In this document: in pieces, positions 6,453-14,218 of the stretch | Layout: each line of letters starts with the position of its first letter | Numbering within the stretch: the first letter of the stretch is position 1 | Position numbers and translations under genes: made by a program | Source of the DNA: Anaerolinea sp. | Lineage (GTDB): Bacteria; Chloroflexota; Anaerolineae; Anaerolineales; Anaerolineaceae | Direction: 5' to 3' | Assembly: GCA_029975965.1 (NCBI GenBank) | Contig: JARKOV010000077.1 | Coordinates: forward strand, 1 to 28,881 | Length of the DNA stretch: 28,881 nt | The notes under the pieces: model-generated | Told to the model about the DNA's origin: nothing | Database searches by the model: none | What the model saw: the letters and a program-made list of their open reading frames with translations, nothing else

Positions 6453-7250
6453 TCATCCCCAGATCAACCTGCCCATGGCAAGCAGGGCTAAAAATAGTGA
6501 AATGAACAATGCGCAGACGACCCAATCGACCGGTCGCAAACCGGGGTGTGGCAGGCTGCGCACTTCGCCGTCGTATCCGCGAGCCAGCATGGCGTTGTAG
6601 ATGCGATCGGAACGCTCCAGCGAGCGTAGAAACAGGCTGCCGGCCATGCCACCCGTGACCTGAGAGCGCCAGAAGATCGAGCCGCCCGTGCGGTAGCCGG
6701 CCATACTGCTCTCGCCGCTGCGGGCCGCACGAGCGCGAAGCATGCGCATCACCTCGTCGACGATGACAAAAATATAGCGCCACATCAAGCCGATGATCGC
6801 CACCAACAGGCGCGGCAGACGCAAGGCACGCATCGCGACGAGGATATCTGGAAAGGTGGTCGTCGAAGCCAGCAAGATGGCTGCCTGGACTGATATCCAG
6901 GATTTGAAGGCCACGCTGATAAAACGTTCCAGGCCGGGAGCGGTGACCGCCAGCCCCAAGGGCAGGGTGATGAGCACCTCTCCGCGCAGGGTGAAGATCA
7001 CCGGCACCGCCGCCAGGACAAATGGAGCGGCCAGCAGGGCGCGCTTAAGGTAGAAGGGGATGCCGAGTTCGCTGAGGAGCTCGGCTGAGAGGATCATCGC
7101 CAGGAGCAAGATGTAAACCGGCCATGCGCCGGTGGGGGTCAAGGCTGAGGTGAAAATGAACGCCACGACCAATACCAGCTTGATGCGCGCGTCGAGGCTG
7201 TGCACCGGGCTTGAGCGGTCTTGATAGGGATCGAGGAAGTTGGCGTGCAC
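6453..7250 (-). CDS. cbiQ: ECF cobalt/nickel transporter transmembrane T component
   Basis: The protein has 265 residues and starts at GTG with AAGGA 4 nt before it. The N-terminus FLDPYQDRSSPVHSLDARIKLV is the standard CbiQ opening. Several transmembrane helices follow. The cytoplasmic coupling region includes MRALRLPRLLVAIIGLMWRY and ARAARSG, the Ala-Arg-Gly-type motifs that contact the ATPase, and a C-terminal RSLERSDRIYNAMLARGYDG is typical of the family. It couples ATP hydrolysis by CbiO to movement of CbiM. The stop lies 6 nt before cbiO. Confidence 0.93.
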   Translation of the reverse strand: MHANFLDPYQDRSSPVHSLDARIKLVLVVAFIFTSALTPTGAWPVYILLLAMILSAELLSELGIPFYLKRALLAAPFVLAAVPVIFTLRGEVLITLPLGLAVTAPGLERFISVAFKSWISVQAAILLASTTTFPDILVAMRALRLPRLLVAIIGLMWRYIFVIVDEVMRMLRARAARSGESSMAGYRTGGSIFWRSQVTGGMAGSLFLRSLERSDRIYNAMLARGYDGEVRSLPHPGLRPVDWVVCALFISLFLALLAMGRLIWG

Positions 7251-7271
7251 GTTGTCCTTATTTCGCTCTTG

Positions 7272-8219
7272 CTATGCCGATTTCCTGCGTCGAGAATACG
7301 CCACGACGAGCGCAATCGCCAGGACGACGATCGCACCGACGATCCCGGCCAGGATGGTGGCGGCAGCCTCATTGGAGACGCCCGGGAAGACATAATCTGG
7401 GATGATATTGAAGCGGGGATCCTGGGCGGTCTCAAGGAAACCGATTTGCTCGGCGACCCATTCCAGGCCGTCCGGATGGCTGGATGCCAGCGGAGAGACA
7501 ACCGCGAGGGCCAGGGTGACCAACCCGCCGACAATCCATACCGCGGCGCTGCTGCGTGGTTGAGCTTGCCCGGCTTTCAACAGGTCGGGGCGCGCCGCTA
7601 AAACCAGCGAAACGGCGCCGAAGGTGATCAACCCTTCGCCGATGCCGATCAGCGCGTGGATGCCGCCCATGGCAGGGATGGCGAGGTTCGCGCGAGAAGT
7701 TCCCGAAAAGGCCAGTTGCAGGGCGACGGCTAGCGCTGCGACGATGATGGATGTCCAACCGGCGGCGAAGCTTCCGGCCAGCACCCCCCACTTGCGCCCA
7801 CCGGCCAACCGTTGAAACAGGCTGTACACCGCGTACGATACGGCGGTGCCGATCAACCCCATGTTGAAGATGTTCGCCCCCAACACGACCAGCCCGCCAT
7901 CCTGGAAAAGCAGTGCCTGGATGCCGACCACGCAGGTCATGATGATGATCGACGCCCAGGGTCCGAGCAAGATGGTAGCCAATGCAGCGCCCATCAGGTG
8001 ACCGGAGGTGCCGCCGGCGACGGTGAAGTTTAGCATCTGCCCGGCAAAGATGGCGGCGGCCAGCACGCCCATCACTGGCACTTCACGCTCACCGAGATCG
8101 CGGCTCAAGCGGCGGAAAGCAATCACAATCACGCCGATCGAGAAAACCCACAGGACGATCGCGACCGGGACGGATAAAAATCCGTCCGGGATGTGCATGG
8201 GAGCAGGTGAAGCGAACAT
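7272..8219 (-). CDS. cbiM: ECF cobalt/nickel transporter substrate-binding subunit CbiM with C-terminal PDGLE domain
   Basis: The protein has 315 residues. MHIPDGFLS carries the metal-binding Met-His; GGTSGHLMGAALATILLGPW holds a second conserved His; about six membrane helices follow. The C-terminal part contains SHPDGLEWVAEQ and a last helix before RRRKSA, so the CbiN/NikN-like PDGLE module is fused to CbiM. The start at 8219 is chosen because AAGGAG stands 6 nt upstream. This puts seven residues (MFASPAP) before the Met-His that is N-terminal in studied NikM/CbiM proteins. An ATG at 8198 would give that terminus directly but has no ribosome site. The fur-family gene is 14 nt upstream. Confidence 0.92.
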   Translation of the reverse strand: MFASPAPMHIPDGFLSVPVAIVLWVFSIGVIVIAFRRLSRDLGEREVPVMGVLAAAIFAGQMLNFTVAGGTSGHLMGAALATILLGPWASIIIMTCVVGIQALLFQDGGLVVLGANIFNMGLIGTAVSYAVYSLFQRLAGGRKWGVLAGSFAAGWTSIIVAALAVALQLAFSGTSRANLAIPAMGGIHALIGIGEGLITFGAVSLVLAARPDLLKAGQAQPRSSAAVWIVGGLVTLALAVVSPLASSHPDGLEWVAEQIGFLETAQDPRFNIIPDYVFPGVSNEAAATILAGIVGAIVVLAIALVVAYSRRRKSA

Positions 8220-8233
8220 AAAGATCTCCTTGG

Positions 8234-8659
8234 TTAATGGATGGTTTCCTGGCAGTCCGGGCACAAACCAAAGAAGGTGACATGGCTCGAGTCGATGCGG
8301 AAACCGGTCGATTTCTCGAAGTGCTCGAACAGACCTTCGAGCTCTGAGTGGAGGATTTCGATTGACTGGTTGCAGTTCCGGCAGATCAGATGGTGGTGGT
8401 CATGGGCGGCCGACTCGTAAACGATCCGCCCGCTGCCGATGTGAGCGGCCAACGCAAGTCCCTGGCCGACCAGAAAATCCAGCGTGCGGTACACGGTGGC
8501 CTCATTGACGCCCGGCAGGCGCCGGCTGGCCTCCTGAAAAATCTCCGCCGCGCTCAGATGGCGAGGGGTCTCATTCAAAATGCGCAGAATAGCCAGTCGT
8601 TGCGGGGTGAGGCGATATCCACGCTTGCGCAGGTGATCCAGGGAGTGATCTCGTGTCAT
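8234..8659 (-). CDS. Fur-family metal-responsive repressor (Nur/Zur-like)
   Basis: The protein has 141 residues from ATG 8659. The helix-turn-helix part is RKRGYRLTPQRLAILRIL and VNEATVYRTLDFLVGQGL. The dimerisation/metal part has HDHHHLICRNC and FFGLCPDC, two CxxC pairs that would hold structural zinc. The start is fixed by the promoter: -35 and -10 hexamers lie at 8693-8721, so the upstream in-frame ATGs fall inside or before the promoter. It leads the cbiMQO genes on the same transcript, and a TTGCAA-type palindrome covers the predicted start site, so autoregulation with the transporter is likely. The operator type favours a nickel or zinc sensor over an iron sensor. Confidence 0.88.
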   Translation of the reverse strand: MTRDHSLDHLRKRGYRLTPQRLAILRILNETPRHLSAAEIFQEASRRLPGVNEATVYRTLDFLVGQGLALAAHIGSGRIVYESAAHDHHHLICRNCNQSIEILHSELEGLFEHFEKSTGFRIDSSHVTFFGLCPDCQETIH

Positions 8660-8673
8660 CGAAAACCTGTTGT

Positions 8674-8687
8674 TGCAAGAATTTGCA
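8674..8687. promoter_or_regulatory. Palindromic operator TGCAA-N4-TTGCA at the fur-cbi start site
   Basis: TGCAAGAATTTGCA is symmetric except for its 4-nt centre and overlaps the predicted transcription start (about 8686). It resembles the nickel-responsive Nur box known from Streptomyces (TTGCAA half-sites with a 5-nt spacer), but the spacer here is 4 nt. Confidence 0.55.
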
Positions 8688-8692
8688 GTAAG

Positions 8693-8721
8693 ATTGTAGG
8701 CGATCCGGTGCATAAAATCAA
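8693..8721 (-). promoter_or_regulatory. Promoter of the fur-family/cbiMQO operon
   Basis: On the minus strand, TTGATT (8716-8721) and TACAAT (8693-8698) are 17 bp apart. The predicted start lies within the TGCAA palindrome, leaving a leader of about 27 nt. Confidence 0.7.
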
Positions 8722-8724
8722 GCC

Positions 8725-8764
8725 GGATTCCATCCTTGTACAAGGAAAATCGTTGCCGGAATCC
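8725..8764. promoter_or_regulatory. Nested inverted repeats upstream of the fur-cbi promoter
   Basis: The perfect 12-bp palindrome CCTTGTACAAGG (8734-8745) is flanked by GGATTCC (8725-8731) and its complement GGAATCC (8758-8764). It lies directly upstream of the -35 hexamer, where an activator or second repressor could bind. No regulator is assigned. Confidence 0.4.
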
Positions 8765-8783
8765 AGTCCTCTGTTAAATGTTA

Positions 8784-8826
8784 TTTGATGGGTTATTGGG
8801 GGACTTCGCCCCAATAACCCATCAAA
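8784..8826. repeat. 18-bp perfect hairpin in a divergent intergenic region
   Basis: TTTGATGGGTTATTGGGG (8784-8801) pairs without mismatch with 8809-8826 around a 7-nt loop (GACTTCG). It lies between divergent transcription units, so it terminates neither. It belongs to the set of long hairpins described in the findings. Confidence 0.8.
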
Positions 8827-8881
8827 ATCAGTCTGACTGACCACTTGGAGTACCACCGTAGAGAAGATGGATCGGAGGGGT

Positions 8882-8887
8882 TATAAT
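8882..8887 (+). promoter_or_regulatory. -10 element for the mutase subunit-meaB operon
   Basis: A perfect TATAAT stands 27 nt before the ATG at 8915. No good -35 is seen. The leader carries AGGAG about 8 nt before the start. Confidence 0.5.
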
Positions 8888-8914
8888 CCACGGTAACACA
8901 ACCAGGAGTGAGCA

Positions 8915-9325
8915 ATGACGGAGCGAAAGATACGAGTTCTGGTGGCGAAACCCGGCCTGGATGGCCATGATCGCGGGGCAAAGATCATCGCCCAGGCCCT
9001 GCGCGACGCGGGGATGGAAGTGATCTATACCGGTCTGCGGCAGAGCCCCGAGATGATCGCGGAAGCTGCGCTTCAAGAAGACGTGGACGTGGTTGGTTTA
9101 TCGATTCTGTCGGGAGCGCACCTGGCACTCGTCCCGCGCGTGATGGAGCTTTTACGCGCCAACGGTCAGGGAGACGTGAAGGTGTTTGTCGGCGGTATCA
9201 TTCCTGAAGAAGATATCCCGGAATTGCTCTCTGCCGGTGTGACTCAGGTCTATGGCCCAGGCACACTCACCGAACAGGTGGTCAGCCAGATTCGCGAAGC
9301 AGTACGAGGCAAGGACGCCGGGTGA
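8915..9325 (+). CDS. Methylmalonyl-CoA mutase-type small subunit, B12-binding domain
   Basis: The protein has 136 residues and consists only of the cobalamin-binding Rossmann-like domain. [21 protein letters not shown] contains the DxHxxG motif, with His18 as the expected lower cobalt ligand. [20 protein letters not shown] and [15 protein letters not shown] are the other two B12 contacts, and YGPGT closes the domain. In split mutases this subunit pairs with a separate large catalytic subunit, which is absent from the window. Isobutyryl-CoA or ethylmalonyl-CoA-type mutases use the same domain, so the exact acyl-CoA is open. The stop is 1 nt before meaB, consistent with a chaperone-client pair. 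Confidence 0.9.
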   Translation: MTERKIRVLVAKPGLDGHDRGAKIIAQALRDAGMEVIYTGLRQSPEMIAEAALQEDVDVVGLSILSGAHLALVPRVMELLRANGQGDVKVFVGGIIPEEDIPELLSAGVTQVYGPGTLTEQVVSQIREAVRGKDAG

Positions 9326-9326
9326 G

Positions 9327-10265
9327 ATGAGCCTGGTCGAACGAGCCCTCGCAGGGGAGCGGCTGGCCCTCTCGCGCCTGTTGACCCAGGTGGAAAACGA
9401 TACACCCGCCGGGCGAGCGGCGCTGGAACAGGTATTCCCGCGCTCAGGCCGGGCGCACCTGGTCGGGATCACCGGCGCGCCTGGCACGGGGAAATCTTCC
9501 CTGGCAAACCAGTTGGCGCGCGCCAGCCGTGAGCTGCCGGATTCGCCAAAAGTGGCCGTCCTGGCGGTCGACCCGACCAGCCCGTTTTCCGGGGGGGCTT
9601 TATTGGGCGACCGGTTGCGGATGAAAGATCTTGCCGGTGACCCGGGCGTCTTCATCCGCTCGATGGCCTCGCGCGGGGCGGCCGGCGGCCTGGCGCGCAC
9701 CACGGCGGCAATGGCGCAGGTCCTGGATGCAGCGGGTTACGGGCTGATCTTCATCGAGACGGTGGGGGCGGGTCAGTCAGAGGTTGAGGTTGCCCGCCTG
9801 GCTCACACTGTGATCGTGGTCGACGCCCCAGGGCTAGGCGACGAAATTCAGGCGATCAAAGCGGGGATCCTGGAGATTGCCGACATCCTGGTGGTGAATA
9901 AGGCCGACTTGCCTGGGGTCGAGAACACATTGCGCGCCCTCGAGTTGATGCTCGAAATGGCCTATCCCGAAGGCTCAAGAACTGGCTGGAAGCCGCCCCT
10001 GTTGCGGGCGGCAGCCACCACCGGAGAAGGCATCCACCCGATTCTCGATGCCATCCGATCTCACCGCGACTTTTTAAAAGCCGGCGATGGTTGGGAGCGT
10101 CGCGAGCGAATCCGCCTGCAGGGTGAGTTCGAGGCGCTGCTCCTGGCAGAACTGGAGAGGCGATTCCGAGCGCGAGTCGGCGAGGAGCGCTACCAGTCGA
10201 CCCTCGATCAACTGGCCCGGCGCGAAATCTCGCCATCGGTGGCTGTAGAGCGGTTGCTTTCTTAA
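9327..10265 (+). CDS. meaB: MeaB/ArgK-type GTPase, B12-mutase chaperone
   Basis: The protein has 312 residues from ATG 9327, one base after the preceding stop. GITGAPGTGKSSL is Walker A with Lys56. LAVDPTSPFSGGALLGDRLRM is the family-specific switch region, FIETVGAGQSEVEVARL follows, and VVNKADLPG is the guanine-recognising NKxD motif at about 191-194. MeaB guards adenosylcobalamin loading and reactivates methylmalonyl-CoA mutase using GTP. The adjacent B12-binding subunit is its likely partner. An upstream in-frame start at 9252 lies inside the preceding gene and lacks support. Confidence 0.94.
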   Translation: MSLVERALAGERLALSRLLTQVENDTPAGRAALEQVFPRSGRAHLVGITGAPGTGKSSLANQLARASRELPDSPKVAVLAVDPTSPFSGGALLGDRLRMKDLAGDPGVFIRSMASRGAAGGLARTTAAMAQVLDAAGYGLIFIETVGAGQSEVEVARLAHTVIVVDAPGLGDEIQAIKAGILEIADILVVNKADLPGVENTLRALELMLEMAYPEGSRTGWKPPLLRAAATTGEGIHPILDAIRSHRDFLKAGDGWERRERIRLQGEFEALLLAELERRFRARVGEERYQSTLDQLARREISPSVAVERLLS

Positions 10266-10281
10266 ATTTTGCCCTTGGCTG

Positions 10282-10290
10282 TGTTAAAAT
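10282..10290 (+). promoter_or_regulatory. Extended -10 promoter of the aspS operon
   Basis: TGT-TAAAAT at 10282-10290 is an extended -10; the -35 region is poor. The predicted start near 10297 gives a leader of about 104 nt that contains the 10319-10361 hairpin. Confidence 0.5.
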
Positions 10291-10318
10291 AAGCCCTATC
10301 TGGCGGGAGGAATCCGGG

Positions 10319-10361
10319 TTTGAGGTGTTAGCGGGTGGTTCGCACCTGCCAACACCTCAAA
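10319..10361 (+). repeat. 19-bp hairpin in the aspS leader
   Basis: The arm 10319-10337 (TTTGAGGTGTTAGCGGGTG) pairs with 10343-10361 with one A-C mismatch and one G-U pair, around loop GTTCG. Its core GCGGGTG/CACCTGC is shared with the hairpin at 25133-25186. It sits between promoter and start codon, so it could attenuate or stabilise the aspS mRNA. No T-run follows. Confidence 0.75.
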
Positions 10362-10400
10362 TTCGGAATTCGCCAGTACTCTGACGGACAAGGAACAGGT

Positions 10401-12170
10401 ATGTATCGAACTCATTCTTGCGGCGAACTTCGACCCGACCATATTGACCAGACGGTGACCCTTGCTGGATGGGTTCACCGGCAGCGCGATCATGGGGGGG
10501 TGACCTTCATCGATTTGCGCGACCGGTCTGGGCTGGTGCAAATTGTTTCCAATCCCTCTGCTCCGGATTCCGCCCTCATCCAGGATGCGCGCAGCGAGTG
10601 GGTGTTGCAGGTGACCGGAGTGGTCCGGCGCCGTCCGGCGGGAGCCGAGAACCCCAACCTGCCCACCGGTGAGATCGAGGTCGAAGTTTCGCGGTGCGAG
10701 GTGCTCAACCCCGCAAAACCACTGCCTTTCGTGGTCAATAAAGATGAAGACATCGACGAGAATGTGCGTTTGAAATACCGTTATCTCGATTTGCGCCGCG
10801 AGCGCCTGCAGCGCAACCTGATGTTACGCCATAAAGTGGTCAAGTTCATGCGCGATTATCTCGACCGGCAGGGGTTCATCGAAGTCGAGACGCCGATCTT
10901 GTTTAAAACCACGCCGGAAGGAGCGCGCGACTACCTGGTGCCCTCTCGGGTTCATCCGGGTTATTTCTACGCTTTGCCGCAATCGCCGCAGCAGCTCAAG
11001 CAGTTGCTGATGGTGGCCGGTGTGGACCGCTATTTCCAGATCGCGCGCTGCTTTCGCGACGAAGACCTGCGCGGCGATCGCCAGCCCGAATTCACCCAGC
11101 TTGACCTGGAAATGTCGTTCGTCCACCGCGACGACGTGCTGGCAATGGTCGAGGGGTTGTTCACCGAGCTCATTCCAGCCGTTGCGCCGCACAAAAAGTT
11201 GTTGTCGACACCCTGGCCGAAGCTGTCGTATGTGGAGGCTGTCGAGCGGTTTGGCACCGACAAGCCCGACTTACGCTTTGGCCTGGAGCTCTACACGGTC
11301 AGCGATCTCTTCGCTACGAGCAGCTTCTTGGTTTTTCAGAACACGCTCAAGAGCGGTGGGGTGATCAAGTGCATTGTGGTACCCGGCTGCGCTGAATACA
11401 CCCGCAAAGAGGTGGATGACCTGACCAGCCTGGCGAAAGAGCAGGGAGCCAAAGGTCTGGCGACGTTAGCCCTGACGGCCGAAGGAGTGAAAGGCACCGC
11501 CCAGAAATTCATCACCGCAGATGAAGTGGCAGCCCTCCAGGCGCGCACCGGCGCGGTGCAAGGCGACCTGATCCTCTTCGTCGCCGACCAGAAGGCCGTC
11601 GCTAACAAGACACTCAGCGCGCTGCGCCTGACTTTCCGCGATCGTCTCAAGCTGGTCGATAAGGAAACCATGGCCTTTGCCTGGATCGTGGATTTCCCGA
11701 TGTTCGAGTGGAGCGAAGAAGAGCAGCGCTGGGACGCAGCTCACCATCCCTTCACCATGCCGCAGTTGGAGGATCTGGTGAAATTCGACACAGCTCCGGG
11801 TGAGATTCTATCGGATGCTTACGACATGGTCTGCAACGGCTACGAGATGGCATCCGGCTCGATCCGCATTCACCGGCGCGACATCCAGTTCAAAATCTTC
11901 CAGTTGCTTGGCCTGAAGGAAGAAGAGATCCAACAGAAGTTCGGTCATATGCTGGAGGCTTTTGAATACGGCGCGCCGCCGCACGGCGGGATGGCCCCGG
12001 GAATCGACCGGCTGGTGATGCTTCTCGCCGACGAACCCAATATTCGCGAGGTGATTGCCTTCCCCAAGAACCAGGCCGCGCGTGACCTGATGGCTGACGC
12101 CCCCTCACCAGCCAGTGATAAACAACTGGATGAGCTGCACGTGCGCGTGGAATTGCCCGAAGAAGGGTAG
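10401..12170 (+). CDS. aspS: Aspartyl-tRNA synthetase, bacterial type
   Basis: The protein has 589 residues, the normal bacterial length. The N-terminal OB-fold anticodon-binding domain runs from [13 protein letters not shown] to about residue 105. [20 protein letters not shown] is motif 1. [20 protein letters not shown] is motif 2, near residue 215. A GAD insertion domain (about 300-410) marks the bacterial class. [17 protein letters not shown] is motif 3, near residue 530. It charges tRNA-Asp, and in many bacteria also tRNA-Asn. The start at 10401 follows AGGAAC; the longer reading to 10335 runs back into the hairpin. The second AspRS follows after 5 nt. Confidence 0.96.
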   Translation: MYRTHSCGELRPDHIDQTVTLAGWVHRQRDHGGVTFIDLRDRSGLVQIVSNPSAPDSALIQDARSEWVLQVTGVVRRRPAGAENPNLPTGEIEVEVSRCEVLNPAKPLPFVVNKDEDIDENVRLKYRYLDLRRERLQRNLMLRHKVVKFMRDYLDRQGFIEVETPILFKTTPEGARDYLVPSRVHPGYFYALPQSPQQLKQLLMVAGVDRYFQIARCFRDEDLRGDRQPEFTQLDLEMSFVHRDDVLAMVEGLFTELIPAVAPHKKLLSTPWPKLSYVEAVERFGTDKPDLRFGLELYTVSDLFATSSFLVFQNTLKSGGVIKCIVVPGCAEYTRKEVDDLTSLAKEQGAKGLATLALTAEGVKGTAQKFITADEVAALQARTGAVQGDLILFVADQKAVANKTLSALRLTFRDRLKLVDKETMAFAWIVDFPMFEWSEEEQRWDAAHHPFTMPQLEDLVKFDTAPGEILSDAYDMVCNGYEMASGSIRIHRRDIQFKIFQLLGLKEEEIQQKFGHMLEAFEYGAPPHGGMAPGIDRLVMLLADEPNIREVIAFPKNQAARDLMADAPSPASDKQLDELHVRVELPEEG

Positions 12171-12175
12171 CTACC

Positions 12176-13495
12176 TTGCAGCGCAGCTTGATCGCCCACC
12201 TCAAACAAGCCGCCGGCCAGACGGTTAAAATCCAGGGCTGGTTGCAGACGCTGCGCGACCAGAAGAAGATGCAGTTCCTGATCGTGCGCGATGCGACCGG
12301 CCTGGTGCAGGTCGTGCATGAGAAGGCTGCCGACCCGGCGCTGGCTGAGCGCATTTCGGCGACCAACCAGGAATCGGTCGTGACCCTGACCGGCAAGGTG
12401 ATCGAAAACCCGGTGGTCAAACTGGGCGGGTTGGAGGTGCAGCTCGAGACGTTTCAAGTTGATTCGCCTGCTGGGTCGCCCCTGCCTCTCGACCCCACCG
12501 CCAGCGATCTTCCGGCGCTGGACCACCGCCTCGATTGGCGCTTCCTCGATCTGCGCCGCCCGGAGAACCAGTTGCTCTTTCAGGTGCAAACCACGGCGTT
12601 GATGGCGATGCGCGAATACTGGGTGCGCCACAACTTCATCGAAATCCACTCGCCCAAATTGATGGGCTCGCCCAGCGAAAGCGGTGCCGAATTATTCGAA
12701 ATCCCTTATTTCGAGCGTAAGGCTTACCTGGCGCAGTCGCCGCAGTTCTACAAGCAGATGGCGATCGCCTCGGGCTTCGAAGGGGTGTTCGAGGTAGGCC
12801 CGGTGTTTCGCGCCGACCCGTCTTTCACCTCGCGGCACATGACTGAGTTCACCAGCGTGGACATGGAAATGGGGCACATCGACACGCACGAAGATGTGAT
12901 GGCGTTCCAGGAGCGCTGGCTGGCCTATGCCATCGAGCGGGTCAAAGCGCAACACGGCGAAGAGATCCGGCGGCTCTACGGCGTGGAAGTCGAAGTGCCG
13001 GGCGTGCCATTCCCGCGGGTCAGCATGGCCCAGGCCCAGGCCATTTTGCAGGAAGCCGGTCACGTACTTCCGCCGGAGAAGAAAGGCGACATCGACCCCG
13101 GTGGGGAGCGGGTGATTGGCCGGTGGGTGAAGGAGCGCTTCGGTCACGATTATGTTTTCCTCACCGATTGGCCGGTGAGCGTGCGACCTTTTTATCACAT
13201 GCGCCACGACCAGCAGCCAGCCCTGACCAGATCGTTTGACCTGATCGCCAAGGGACTGGAGATCACCACCGGCGCTCAACGCGAGCATCGTTACGAAGTG
13301 CTAGCGCGCCAGGCGCAGGAGAAGGGCTTAAGCCTGGAGCCGATCCAGTTTTACCTGGATTTTTTCCGTTACGGCTGCCCGCCGCATGGCGGTTTTGGGT
13401 TTGGCTTGTCGCGTTTTCTGATGGTTCTGTTGAACATCCCCAACATTCGCGAGACGGTCTTCATTTTCCGCGGTCCAACGCGGCTTAACCCTTAA
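12176..13495 (+). CDS. Aspartyl-tRNA synthetase, archaeal type (AspS2, possibly for tRNA-Asn)
   Basis: The protein has 439 residues, about 150 shorter than the upstream AspRS because the GAD domain is absent, which is the archaeal/eukaryotic architecture. VKIQGWLQTLRD is the OB-fold. FIEIHSPKLMGSPSESGAELF holds motif 1 and the flipping-loop region. VFRADPSFTSRHMTEFTSVD is motif 2, near residue 212, and GCPPHGGFGFGLSRFLM is motif 3, near 405. TSVDMEMG after motif 2 fits AspRS better than AsnRS. The start is a TTG with AAGGG about 8 nt upstream, inside the aspS stop region, so the two are cotranscribed. At the position where archaeal discriminating enzymes carry Trp in the OB-fold, this protein seems to have Gln24; tRNA specificity is open. 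Confidence 0.88.
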   Translation: MQRSLIAHLKQAAGQTVKIQGWLQTLRDQKKMQFLIVRDATGLVQVVHEKAADPALAERISATNQESVVTLTGKVIENPVVKLGGLEVQLETFQVDSPAGSPLPLDPTASDLPALDHRLDWRFLDLRRPENQLLFQVQTTALMAMREYWVRHNFIEIHSPKLMGSPSESGAELFEIPYFERKAYLAQSPQFYKQMAIASGFEGVFEVGPVFRADPSFTSRHMTEFTSVDMEMGHIDTHEDVMAFQERWLAYAIERVKAQHGEEIRRLYGVEVEVPGVPFPRVSMAQAQAILQEAGHVLPPEKKGDIDPGGERVIGRWVKERFGHDYVFLTDWPVSVRPFYHMRHDQQPALTRSFDLIAKGLEITTGAQREHRYEVLARQAQEKGLSLEPIQFYLDFFRYGCPPHGGFGFGLSRFLMVLLNIPNIRETVFIFRGPTRLNP

Positions 13496-13625
13496 CCATT
13501 CCGGCATATTTCCCTTCGCCCGCTTCGGGAGAGAGCCAGGGCTGAGGGCAGACATAACTGCCCATCGGGGTAATTAACAATTTTATCAGGCGCGCTTCTG
13601 TTCCCTTTTTCACAGCTTGAAGGGT

Positions 13626-13631
13626 TATAAT
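13626..13631 (+). promoter_or_regulatory. -10 element for the GNAT-prs-fpg group
   Basis: A consensus TATAAT stands 22 nt before the ATG at 13654, with GAGG about 8 nt before the start. No clear -35 is visible. Upstream, 13510-13550 holds a small CCCG/CGGG hairpin and CAGGGCTGAGGG, resembling a dispersed-repeat remnant. Confidence 0.5.
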
Positions 13632-13653
13632 ACGGATGCGTTGAGGTCTTCAG

Positions 13654-14196
13654 ATGATATATTCCAACCGCCTGCGATTGCGCGCCGCTGAACGCGAAGA
13701 TATCCCCATGTTCGTTGCCTGGTTGAACGACCCGGAGGTCACCCAGTTTCTCTTGCACCAGTTGCCGCTCTCGAAAGCGGATGAGGAAGGGTGGTTCGAC
13801 CGCATGCAAAAGAGCCCGCCCCCAGAGCATGTGATGGTGATCGAGATTCGCCAGGAGCAGGGCTGGAAACCGATTGGCAACACCTCGCTGATGGATATCA
13901 ACTGGATCGATCGCGTCGCCGAGGTGGGGATTTTCATCGGCGAGAAAGATGAATGGAATAAAGGCTATGGCACCGACGTGATGAAATTGATGCTGCGCCA
14001 TGGCTTCACCACGCTCAACCTGAACCGGATCTACCTGCGGGTTTTCGATTTCAACGCGCGCGGTATCCGCGCGTATGAGCGCGCCGGGTTTGTCCACGAA
14101 GGGCGCCTGCGCCAGGATATCTTCCGGAAGGGCAGTTATCACGACGTGCTGGTCATGTCGGTCTTGCGCGACGAGTGGCAGGACAGCGAATTTTAG
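13654..14196 (+). CDS. GNAT-family N-acetyltransferase, RimJ/RimL-like
   Basis: The protein has 180 residues. It opens YSNRLRLRAAEREDIPMFVAW, the typical start of the RimJ/RimL-like subgroup. IGNTSLMDINWIDRVAEVGIFI gives the central strands. KGYGTDVMKLMLRHGF is acetyl-CoA motif A in its [KG]xG form, and LRVFDFNARGIRAYERAGFV is motif B. Such enzymes acetylate protein N-termini, aminoglycosides or small amines; the target here is unknown. It lies 22 nt before prs and may be cotranscribed. It is unrelated in detail to the GNAT protein at 3264. Confidence 0.9.
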   Translation: MIYSNRLRLRAAEREDIPMFVAWLNDPEVTQFLLHQLPLSKADEEGWFDRMQKSPPPEHVMVIEIRQEQGWKPIGNTSLMDINWIDRVAEVGIFIGEKDEWNKGYGTDVMKLMLRHGFTTLNLNRIYLRVFDFNARGIRAYERAGFVHEGRLRQDIFRKGSYHDVLVMSVLRDEWQDSEF

Positions 14197-14218
14197 GGTC
14201 GATATGGGAGTGGGTCGA

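Noticed and set aside
10297..10400. T-box riboswitch in the aspS leader
   Set aside because: No T-box consensus, no specifier loop and no terminator/antiterminator pair; only a single long hairpin.
12176..13495. Annotation of the second synthetase as asparaginyl-tRNA synthetase
   Set aside because: The segment after motif 2 (TEFTSVDMEMG) and overall length fit archaeal-type AspRS better; phylogeny would decide.
13500..13560. Terminator after the second AspRS
   Set aside because: Only a 4-bp CCCG/CGGG stem is visible without a T-run; it looks more like a fragment of a dispersed repeat.
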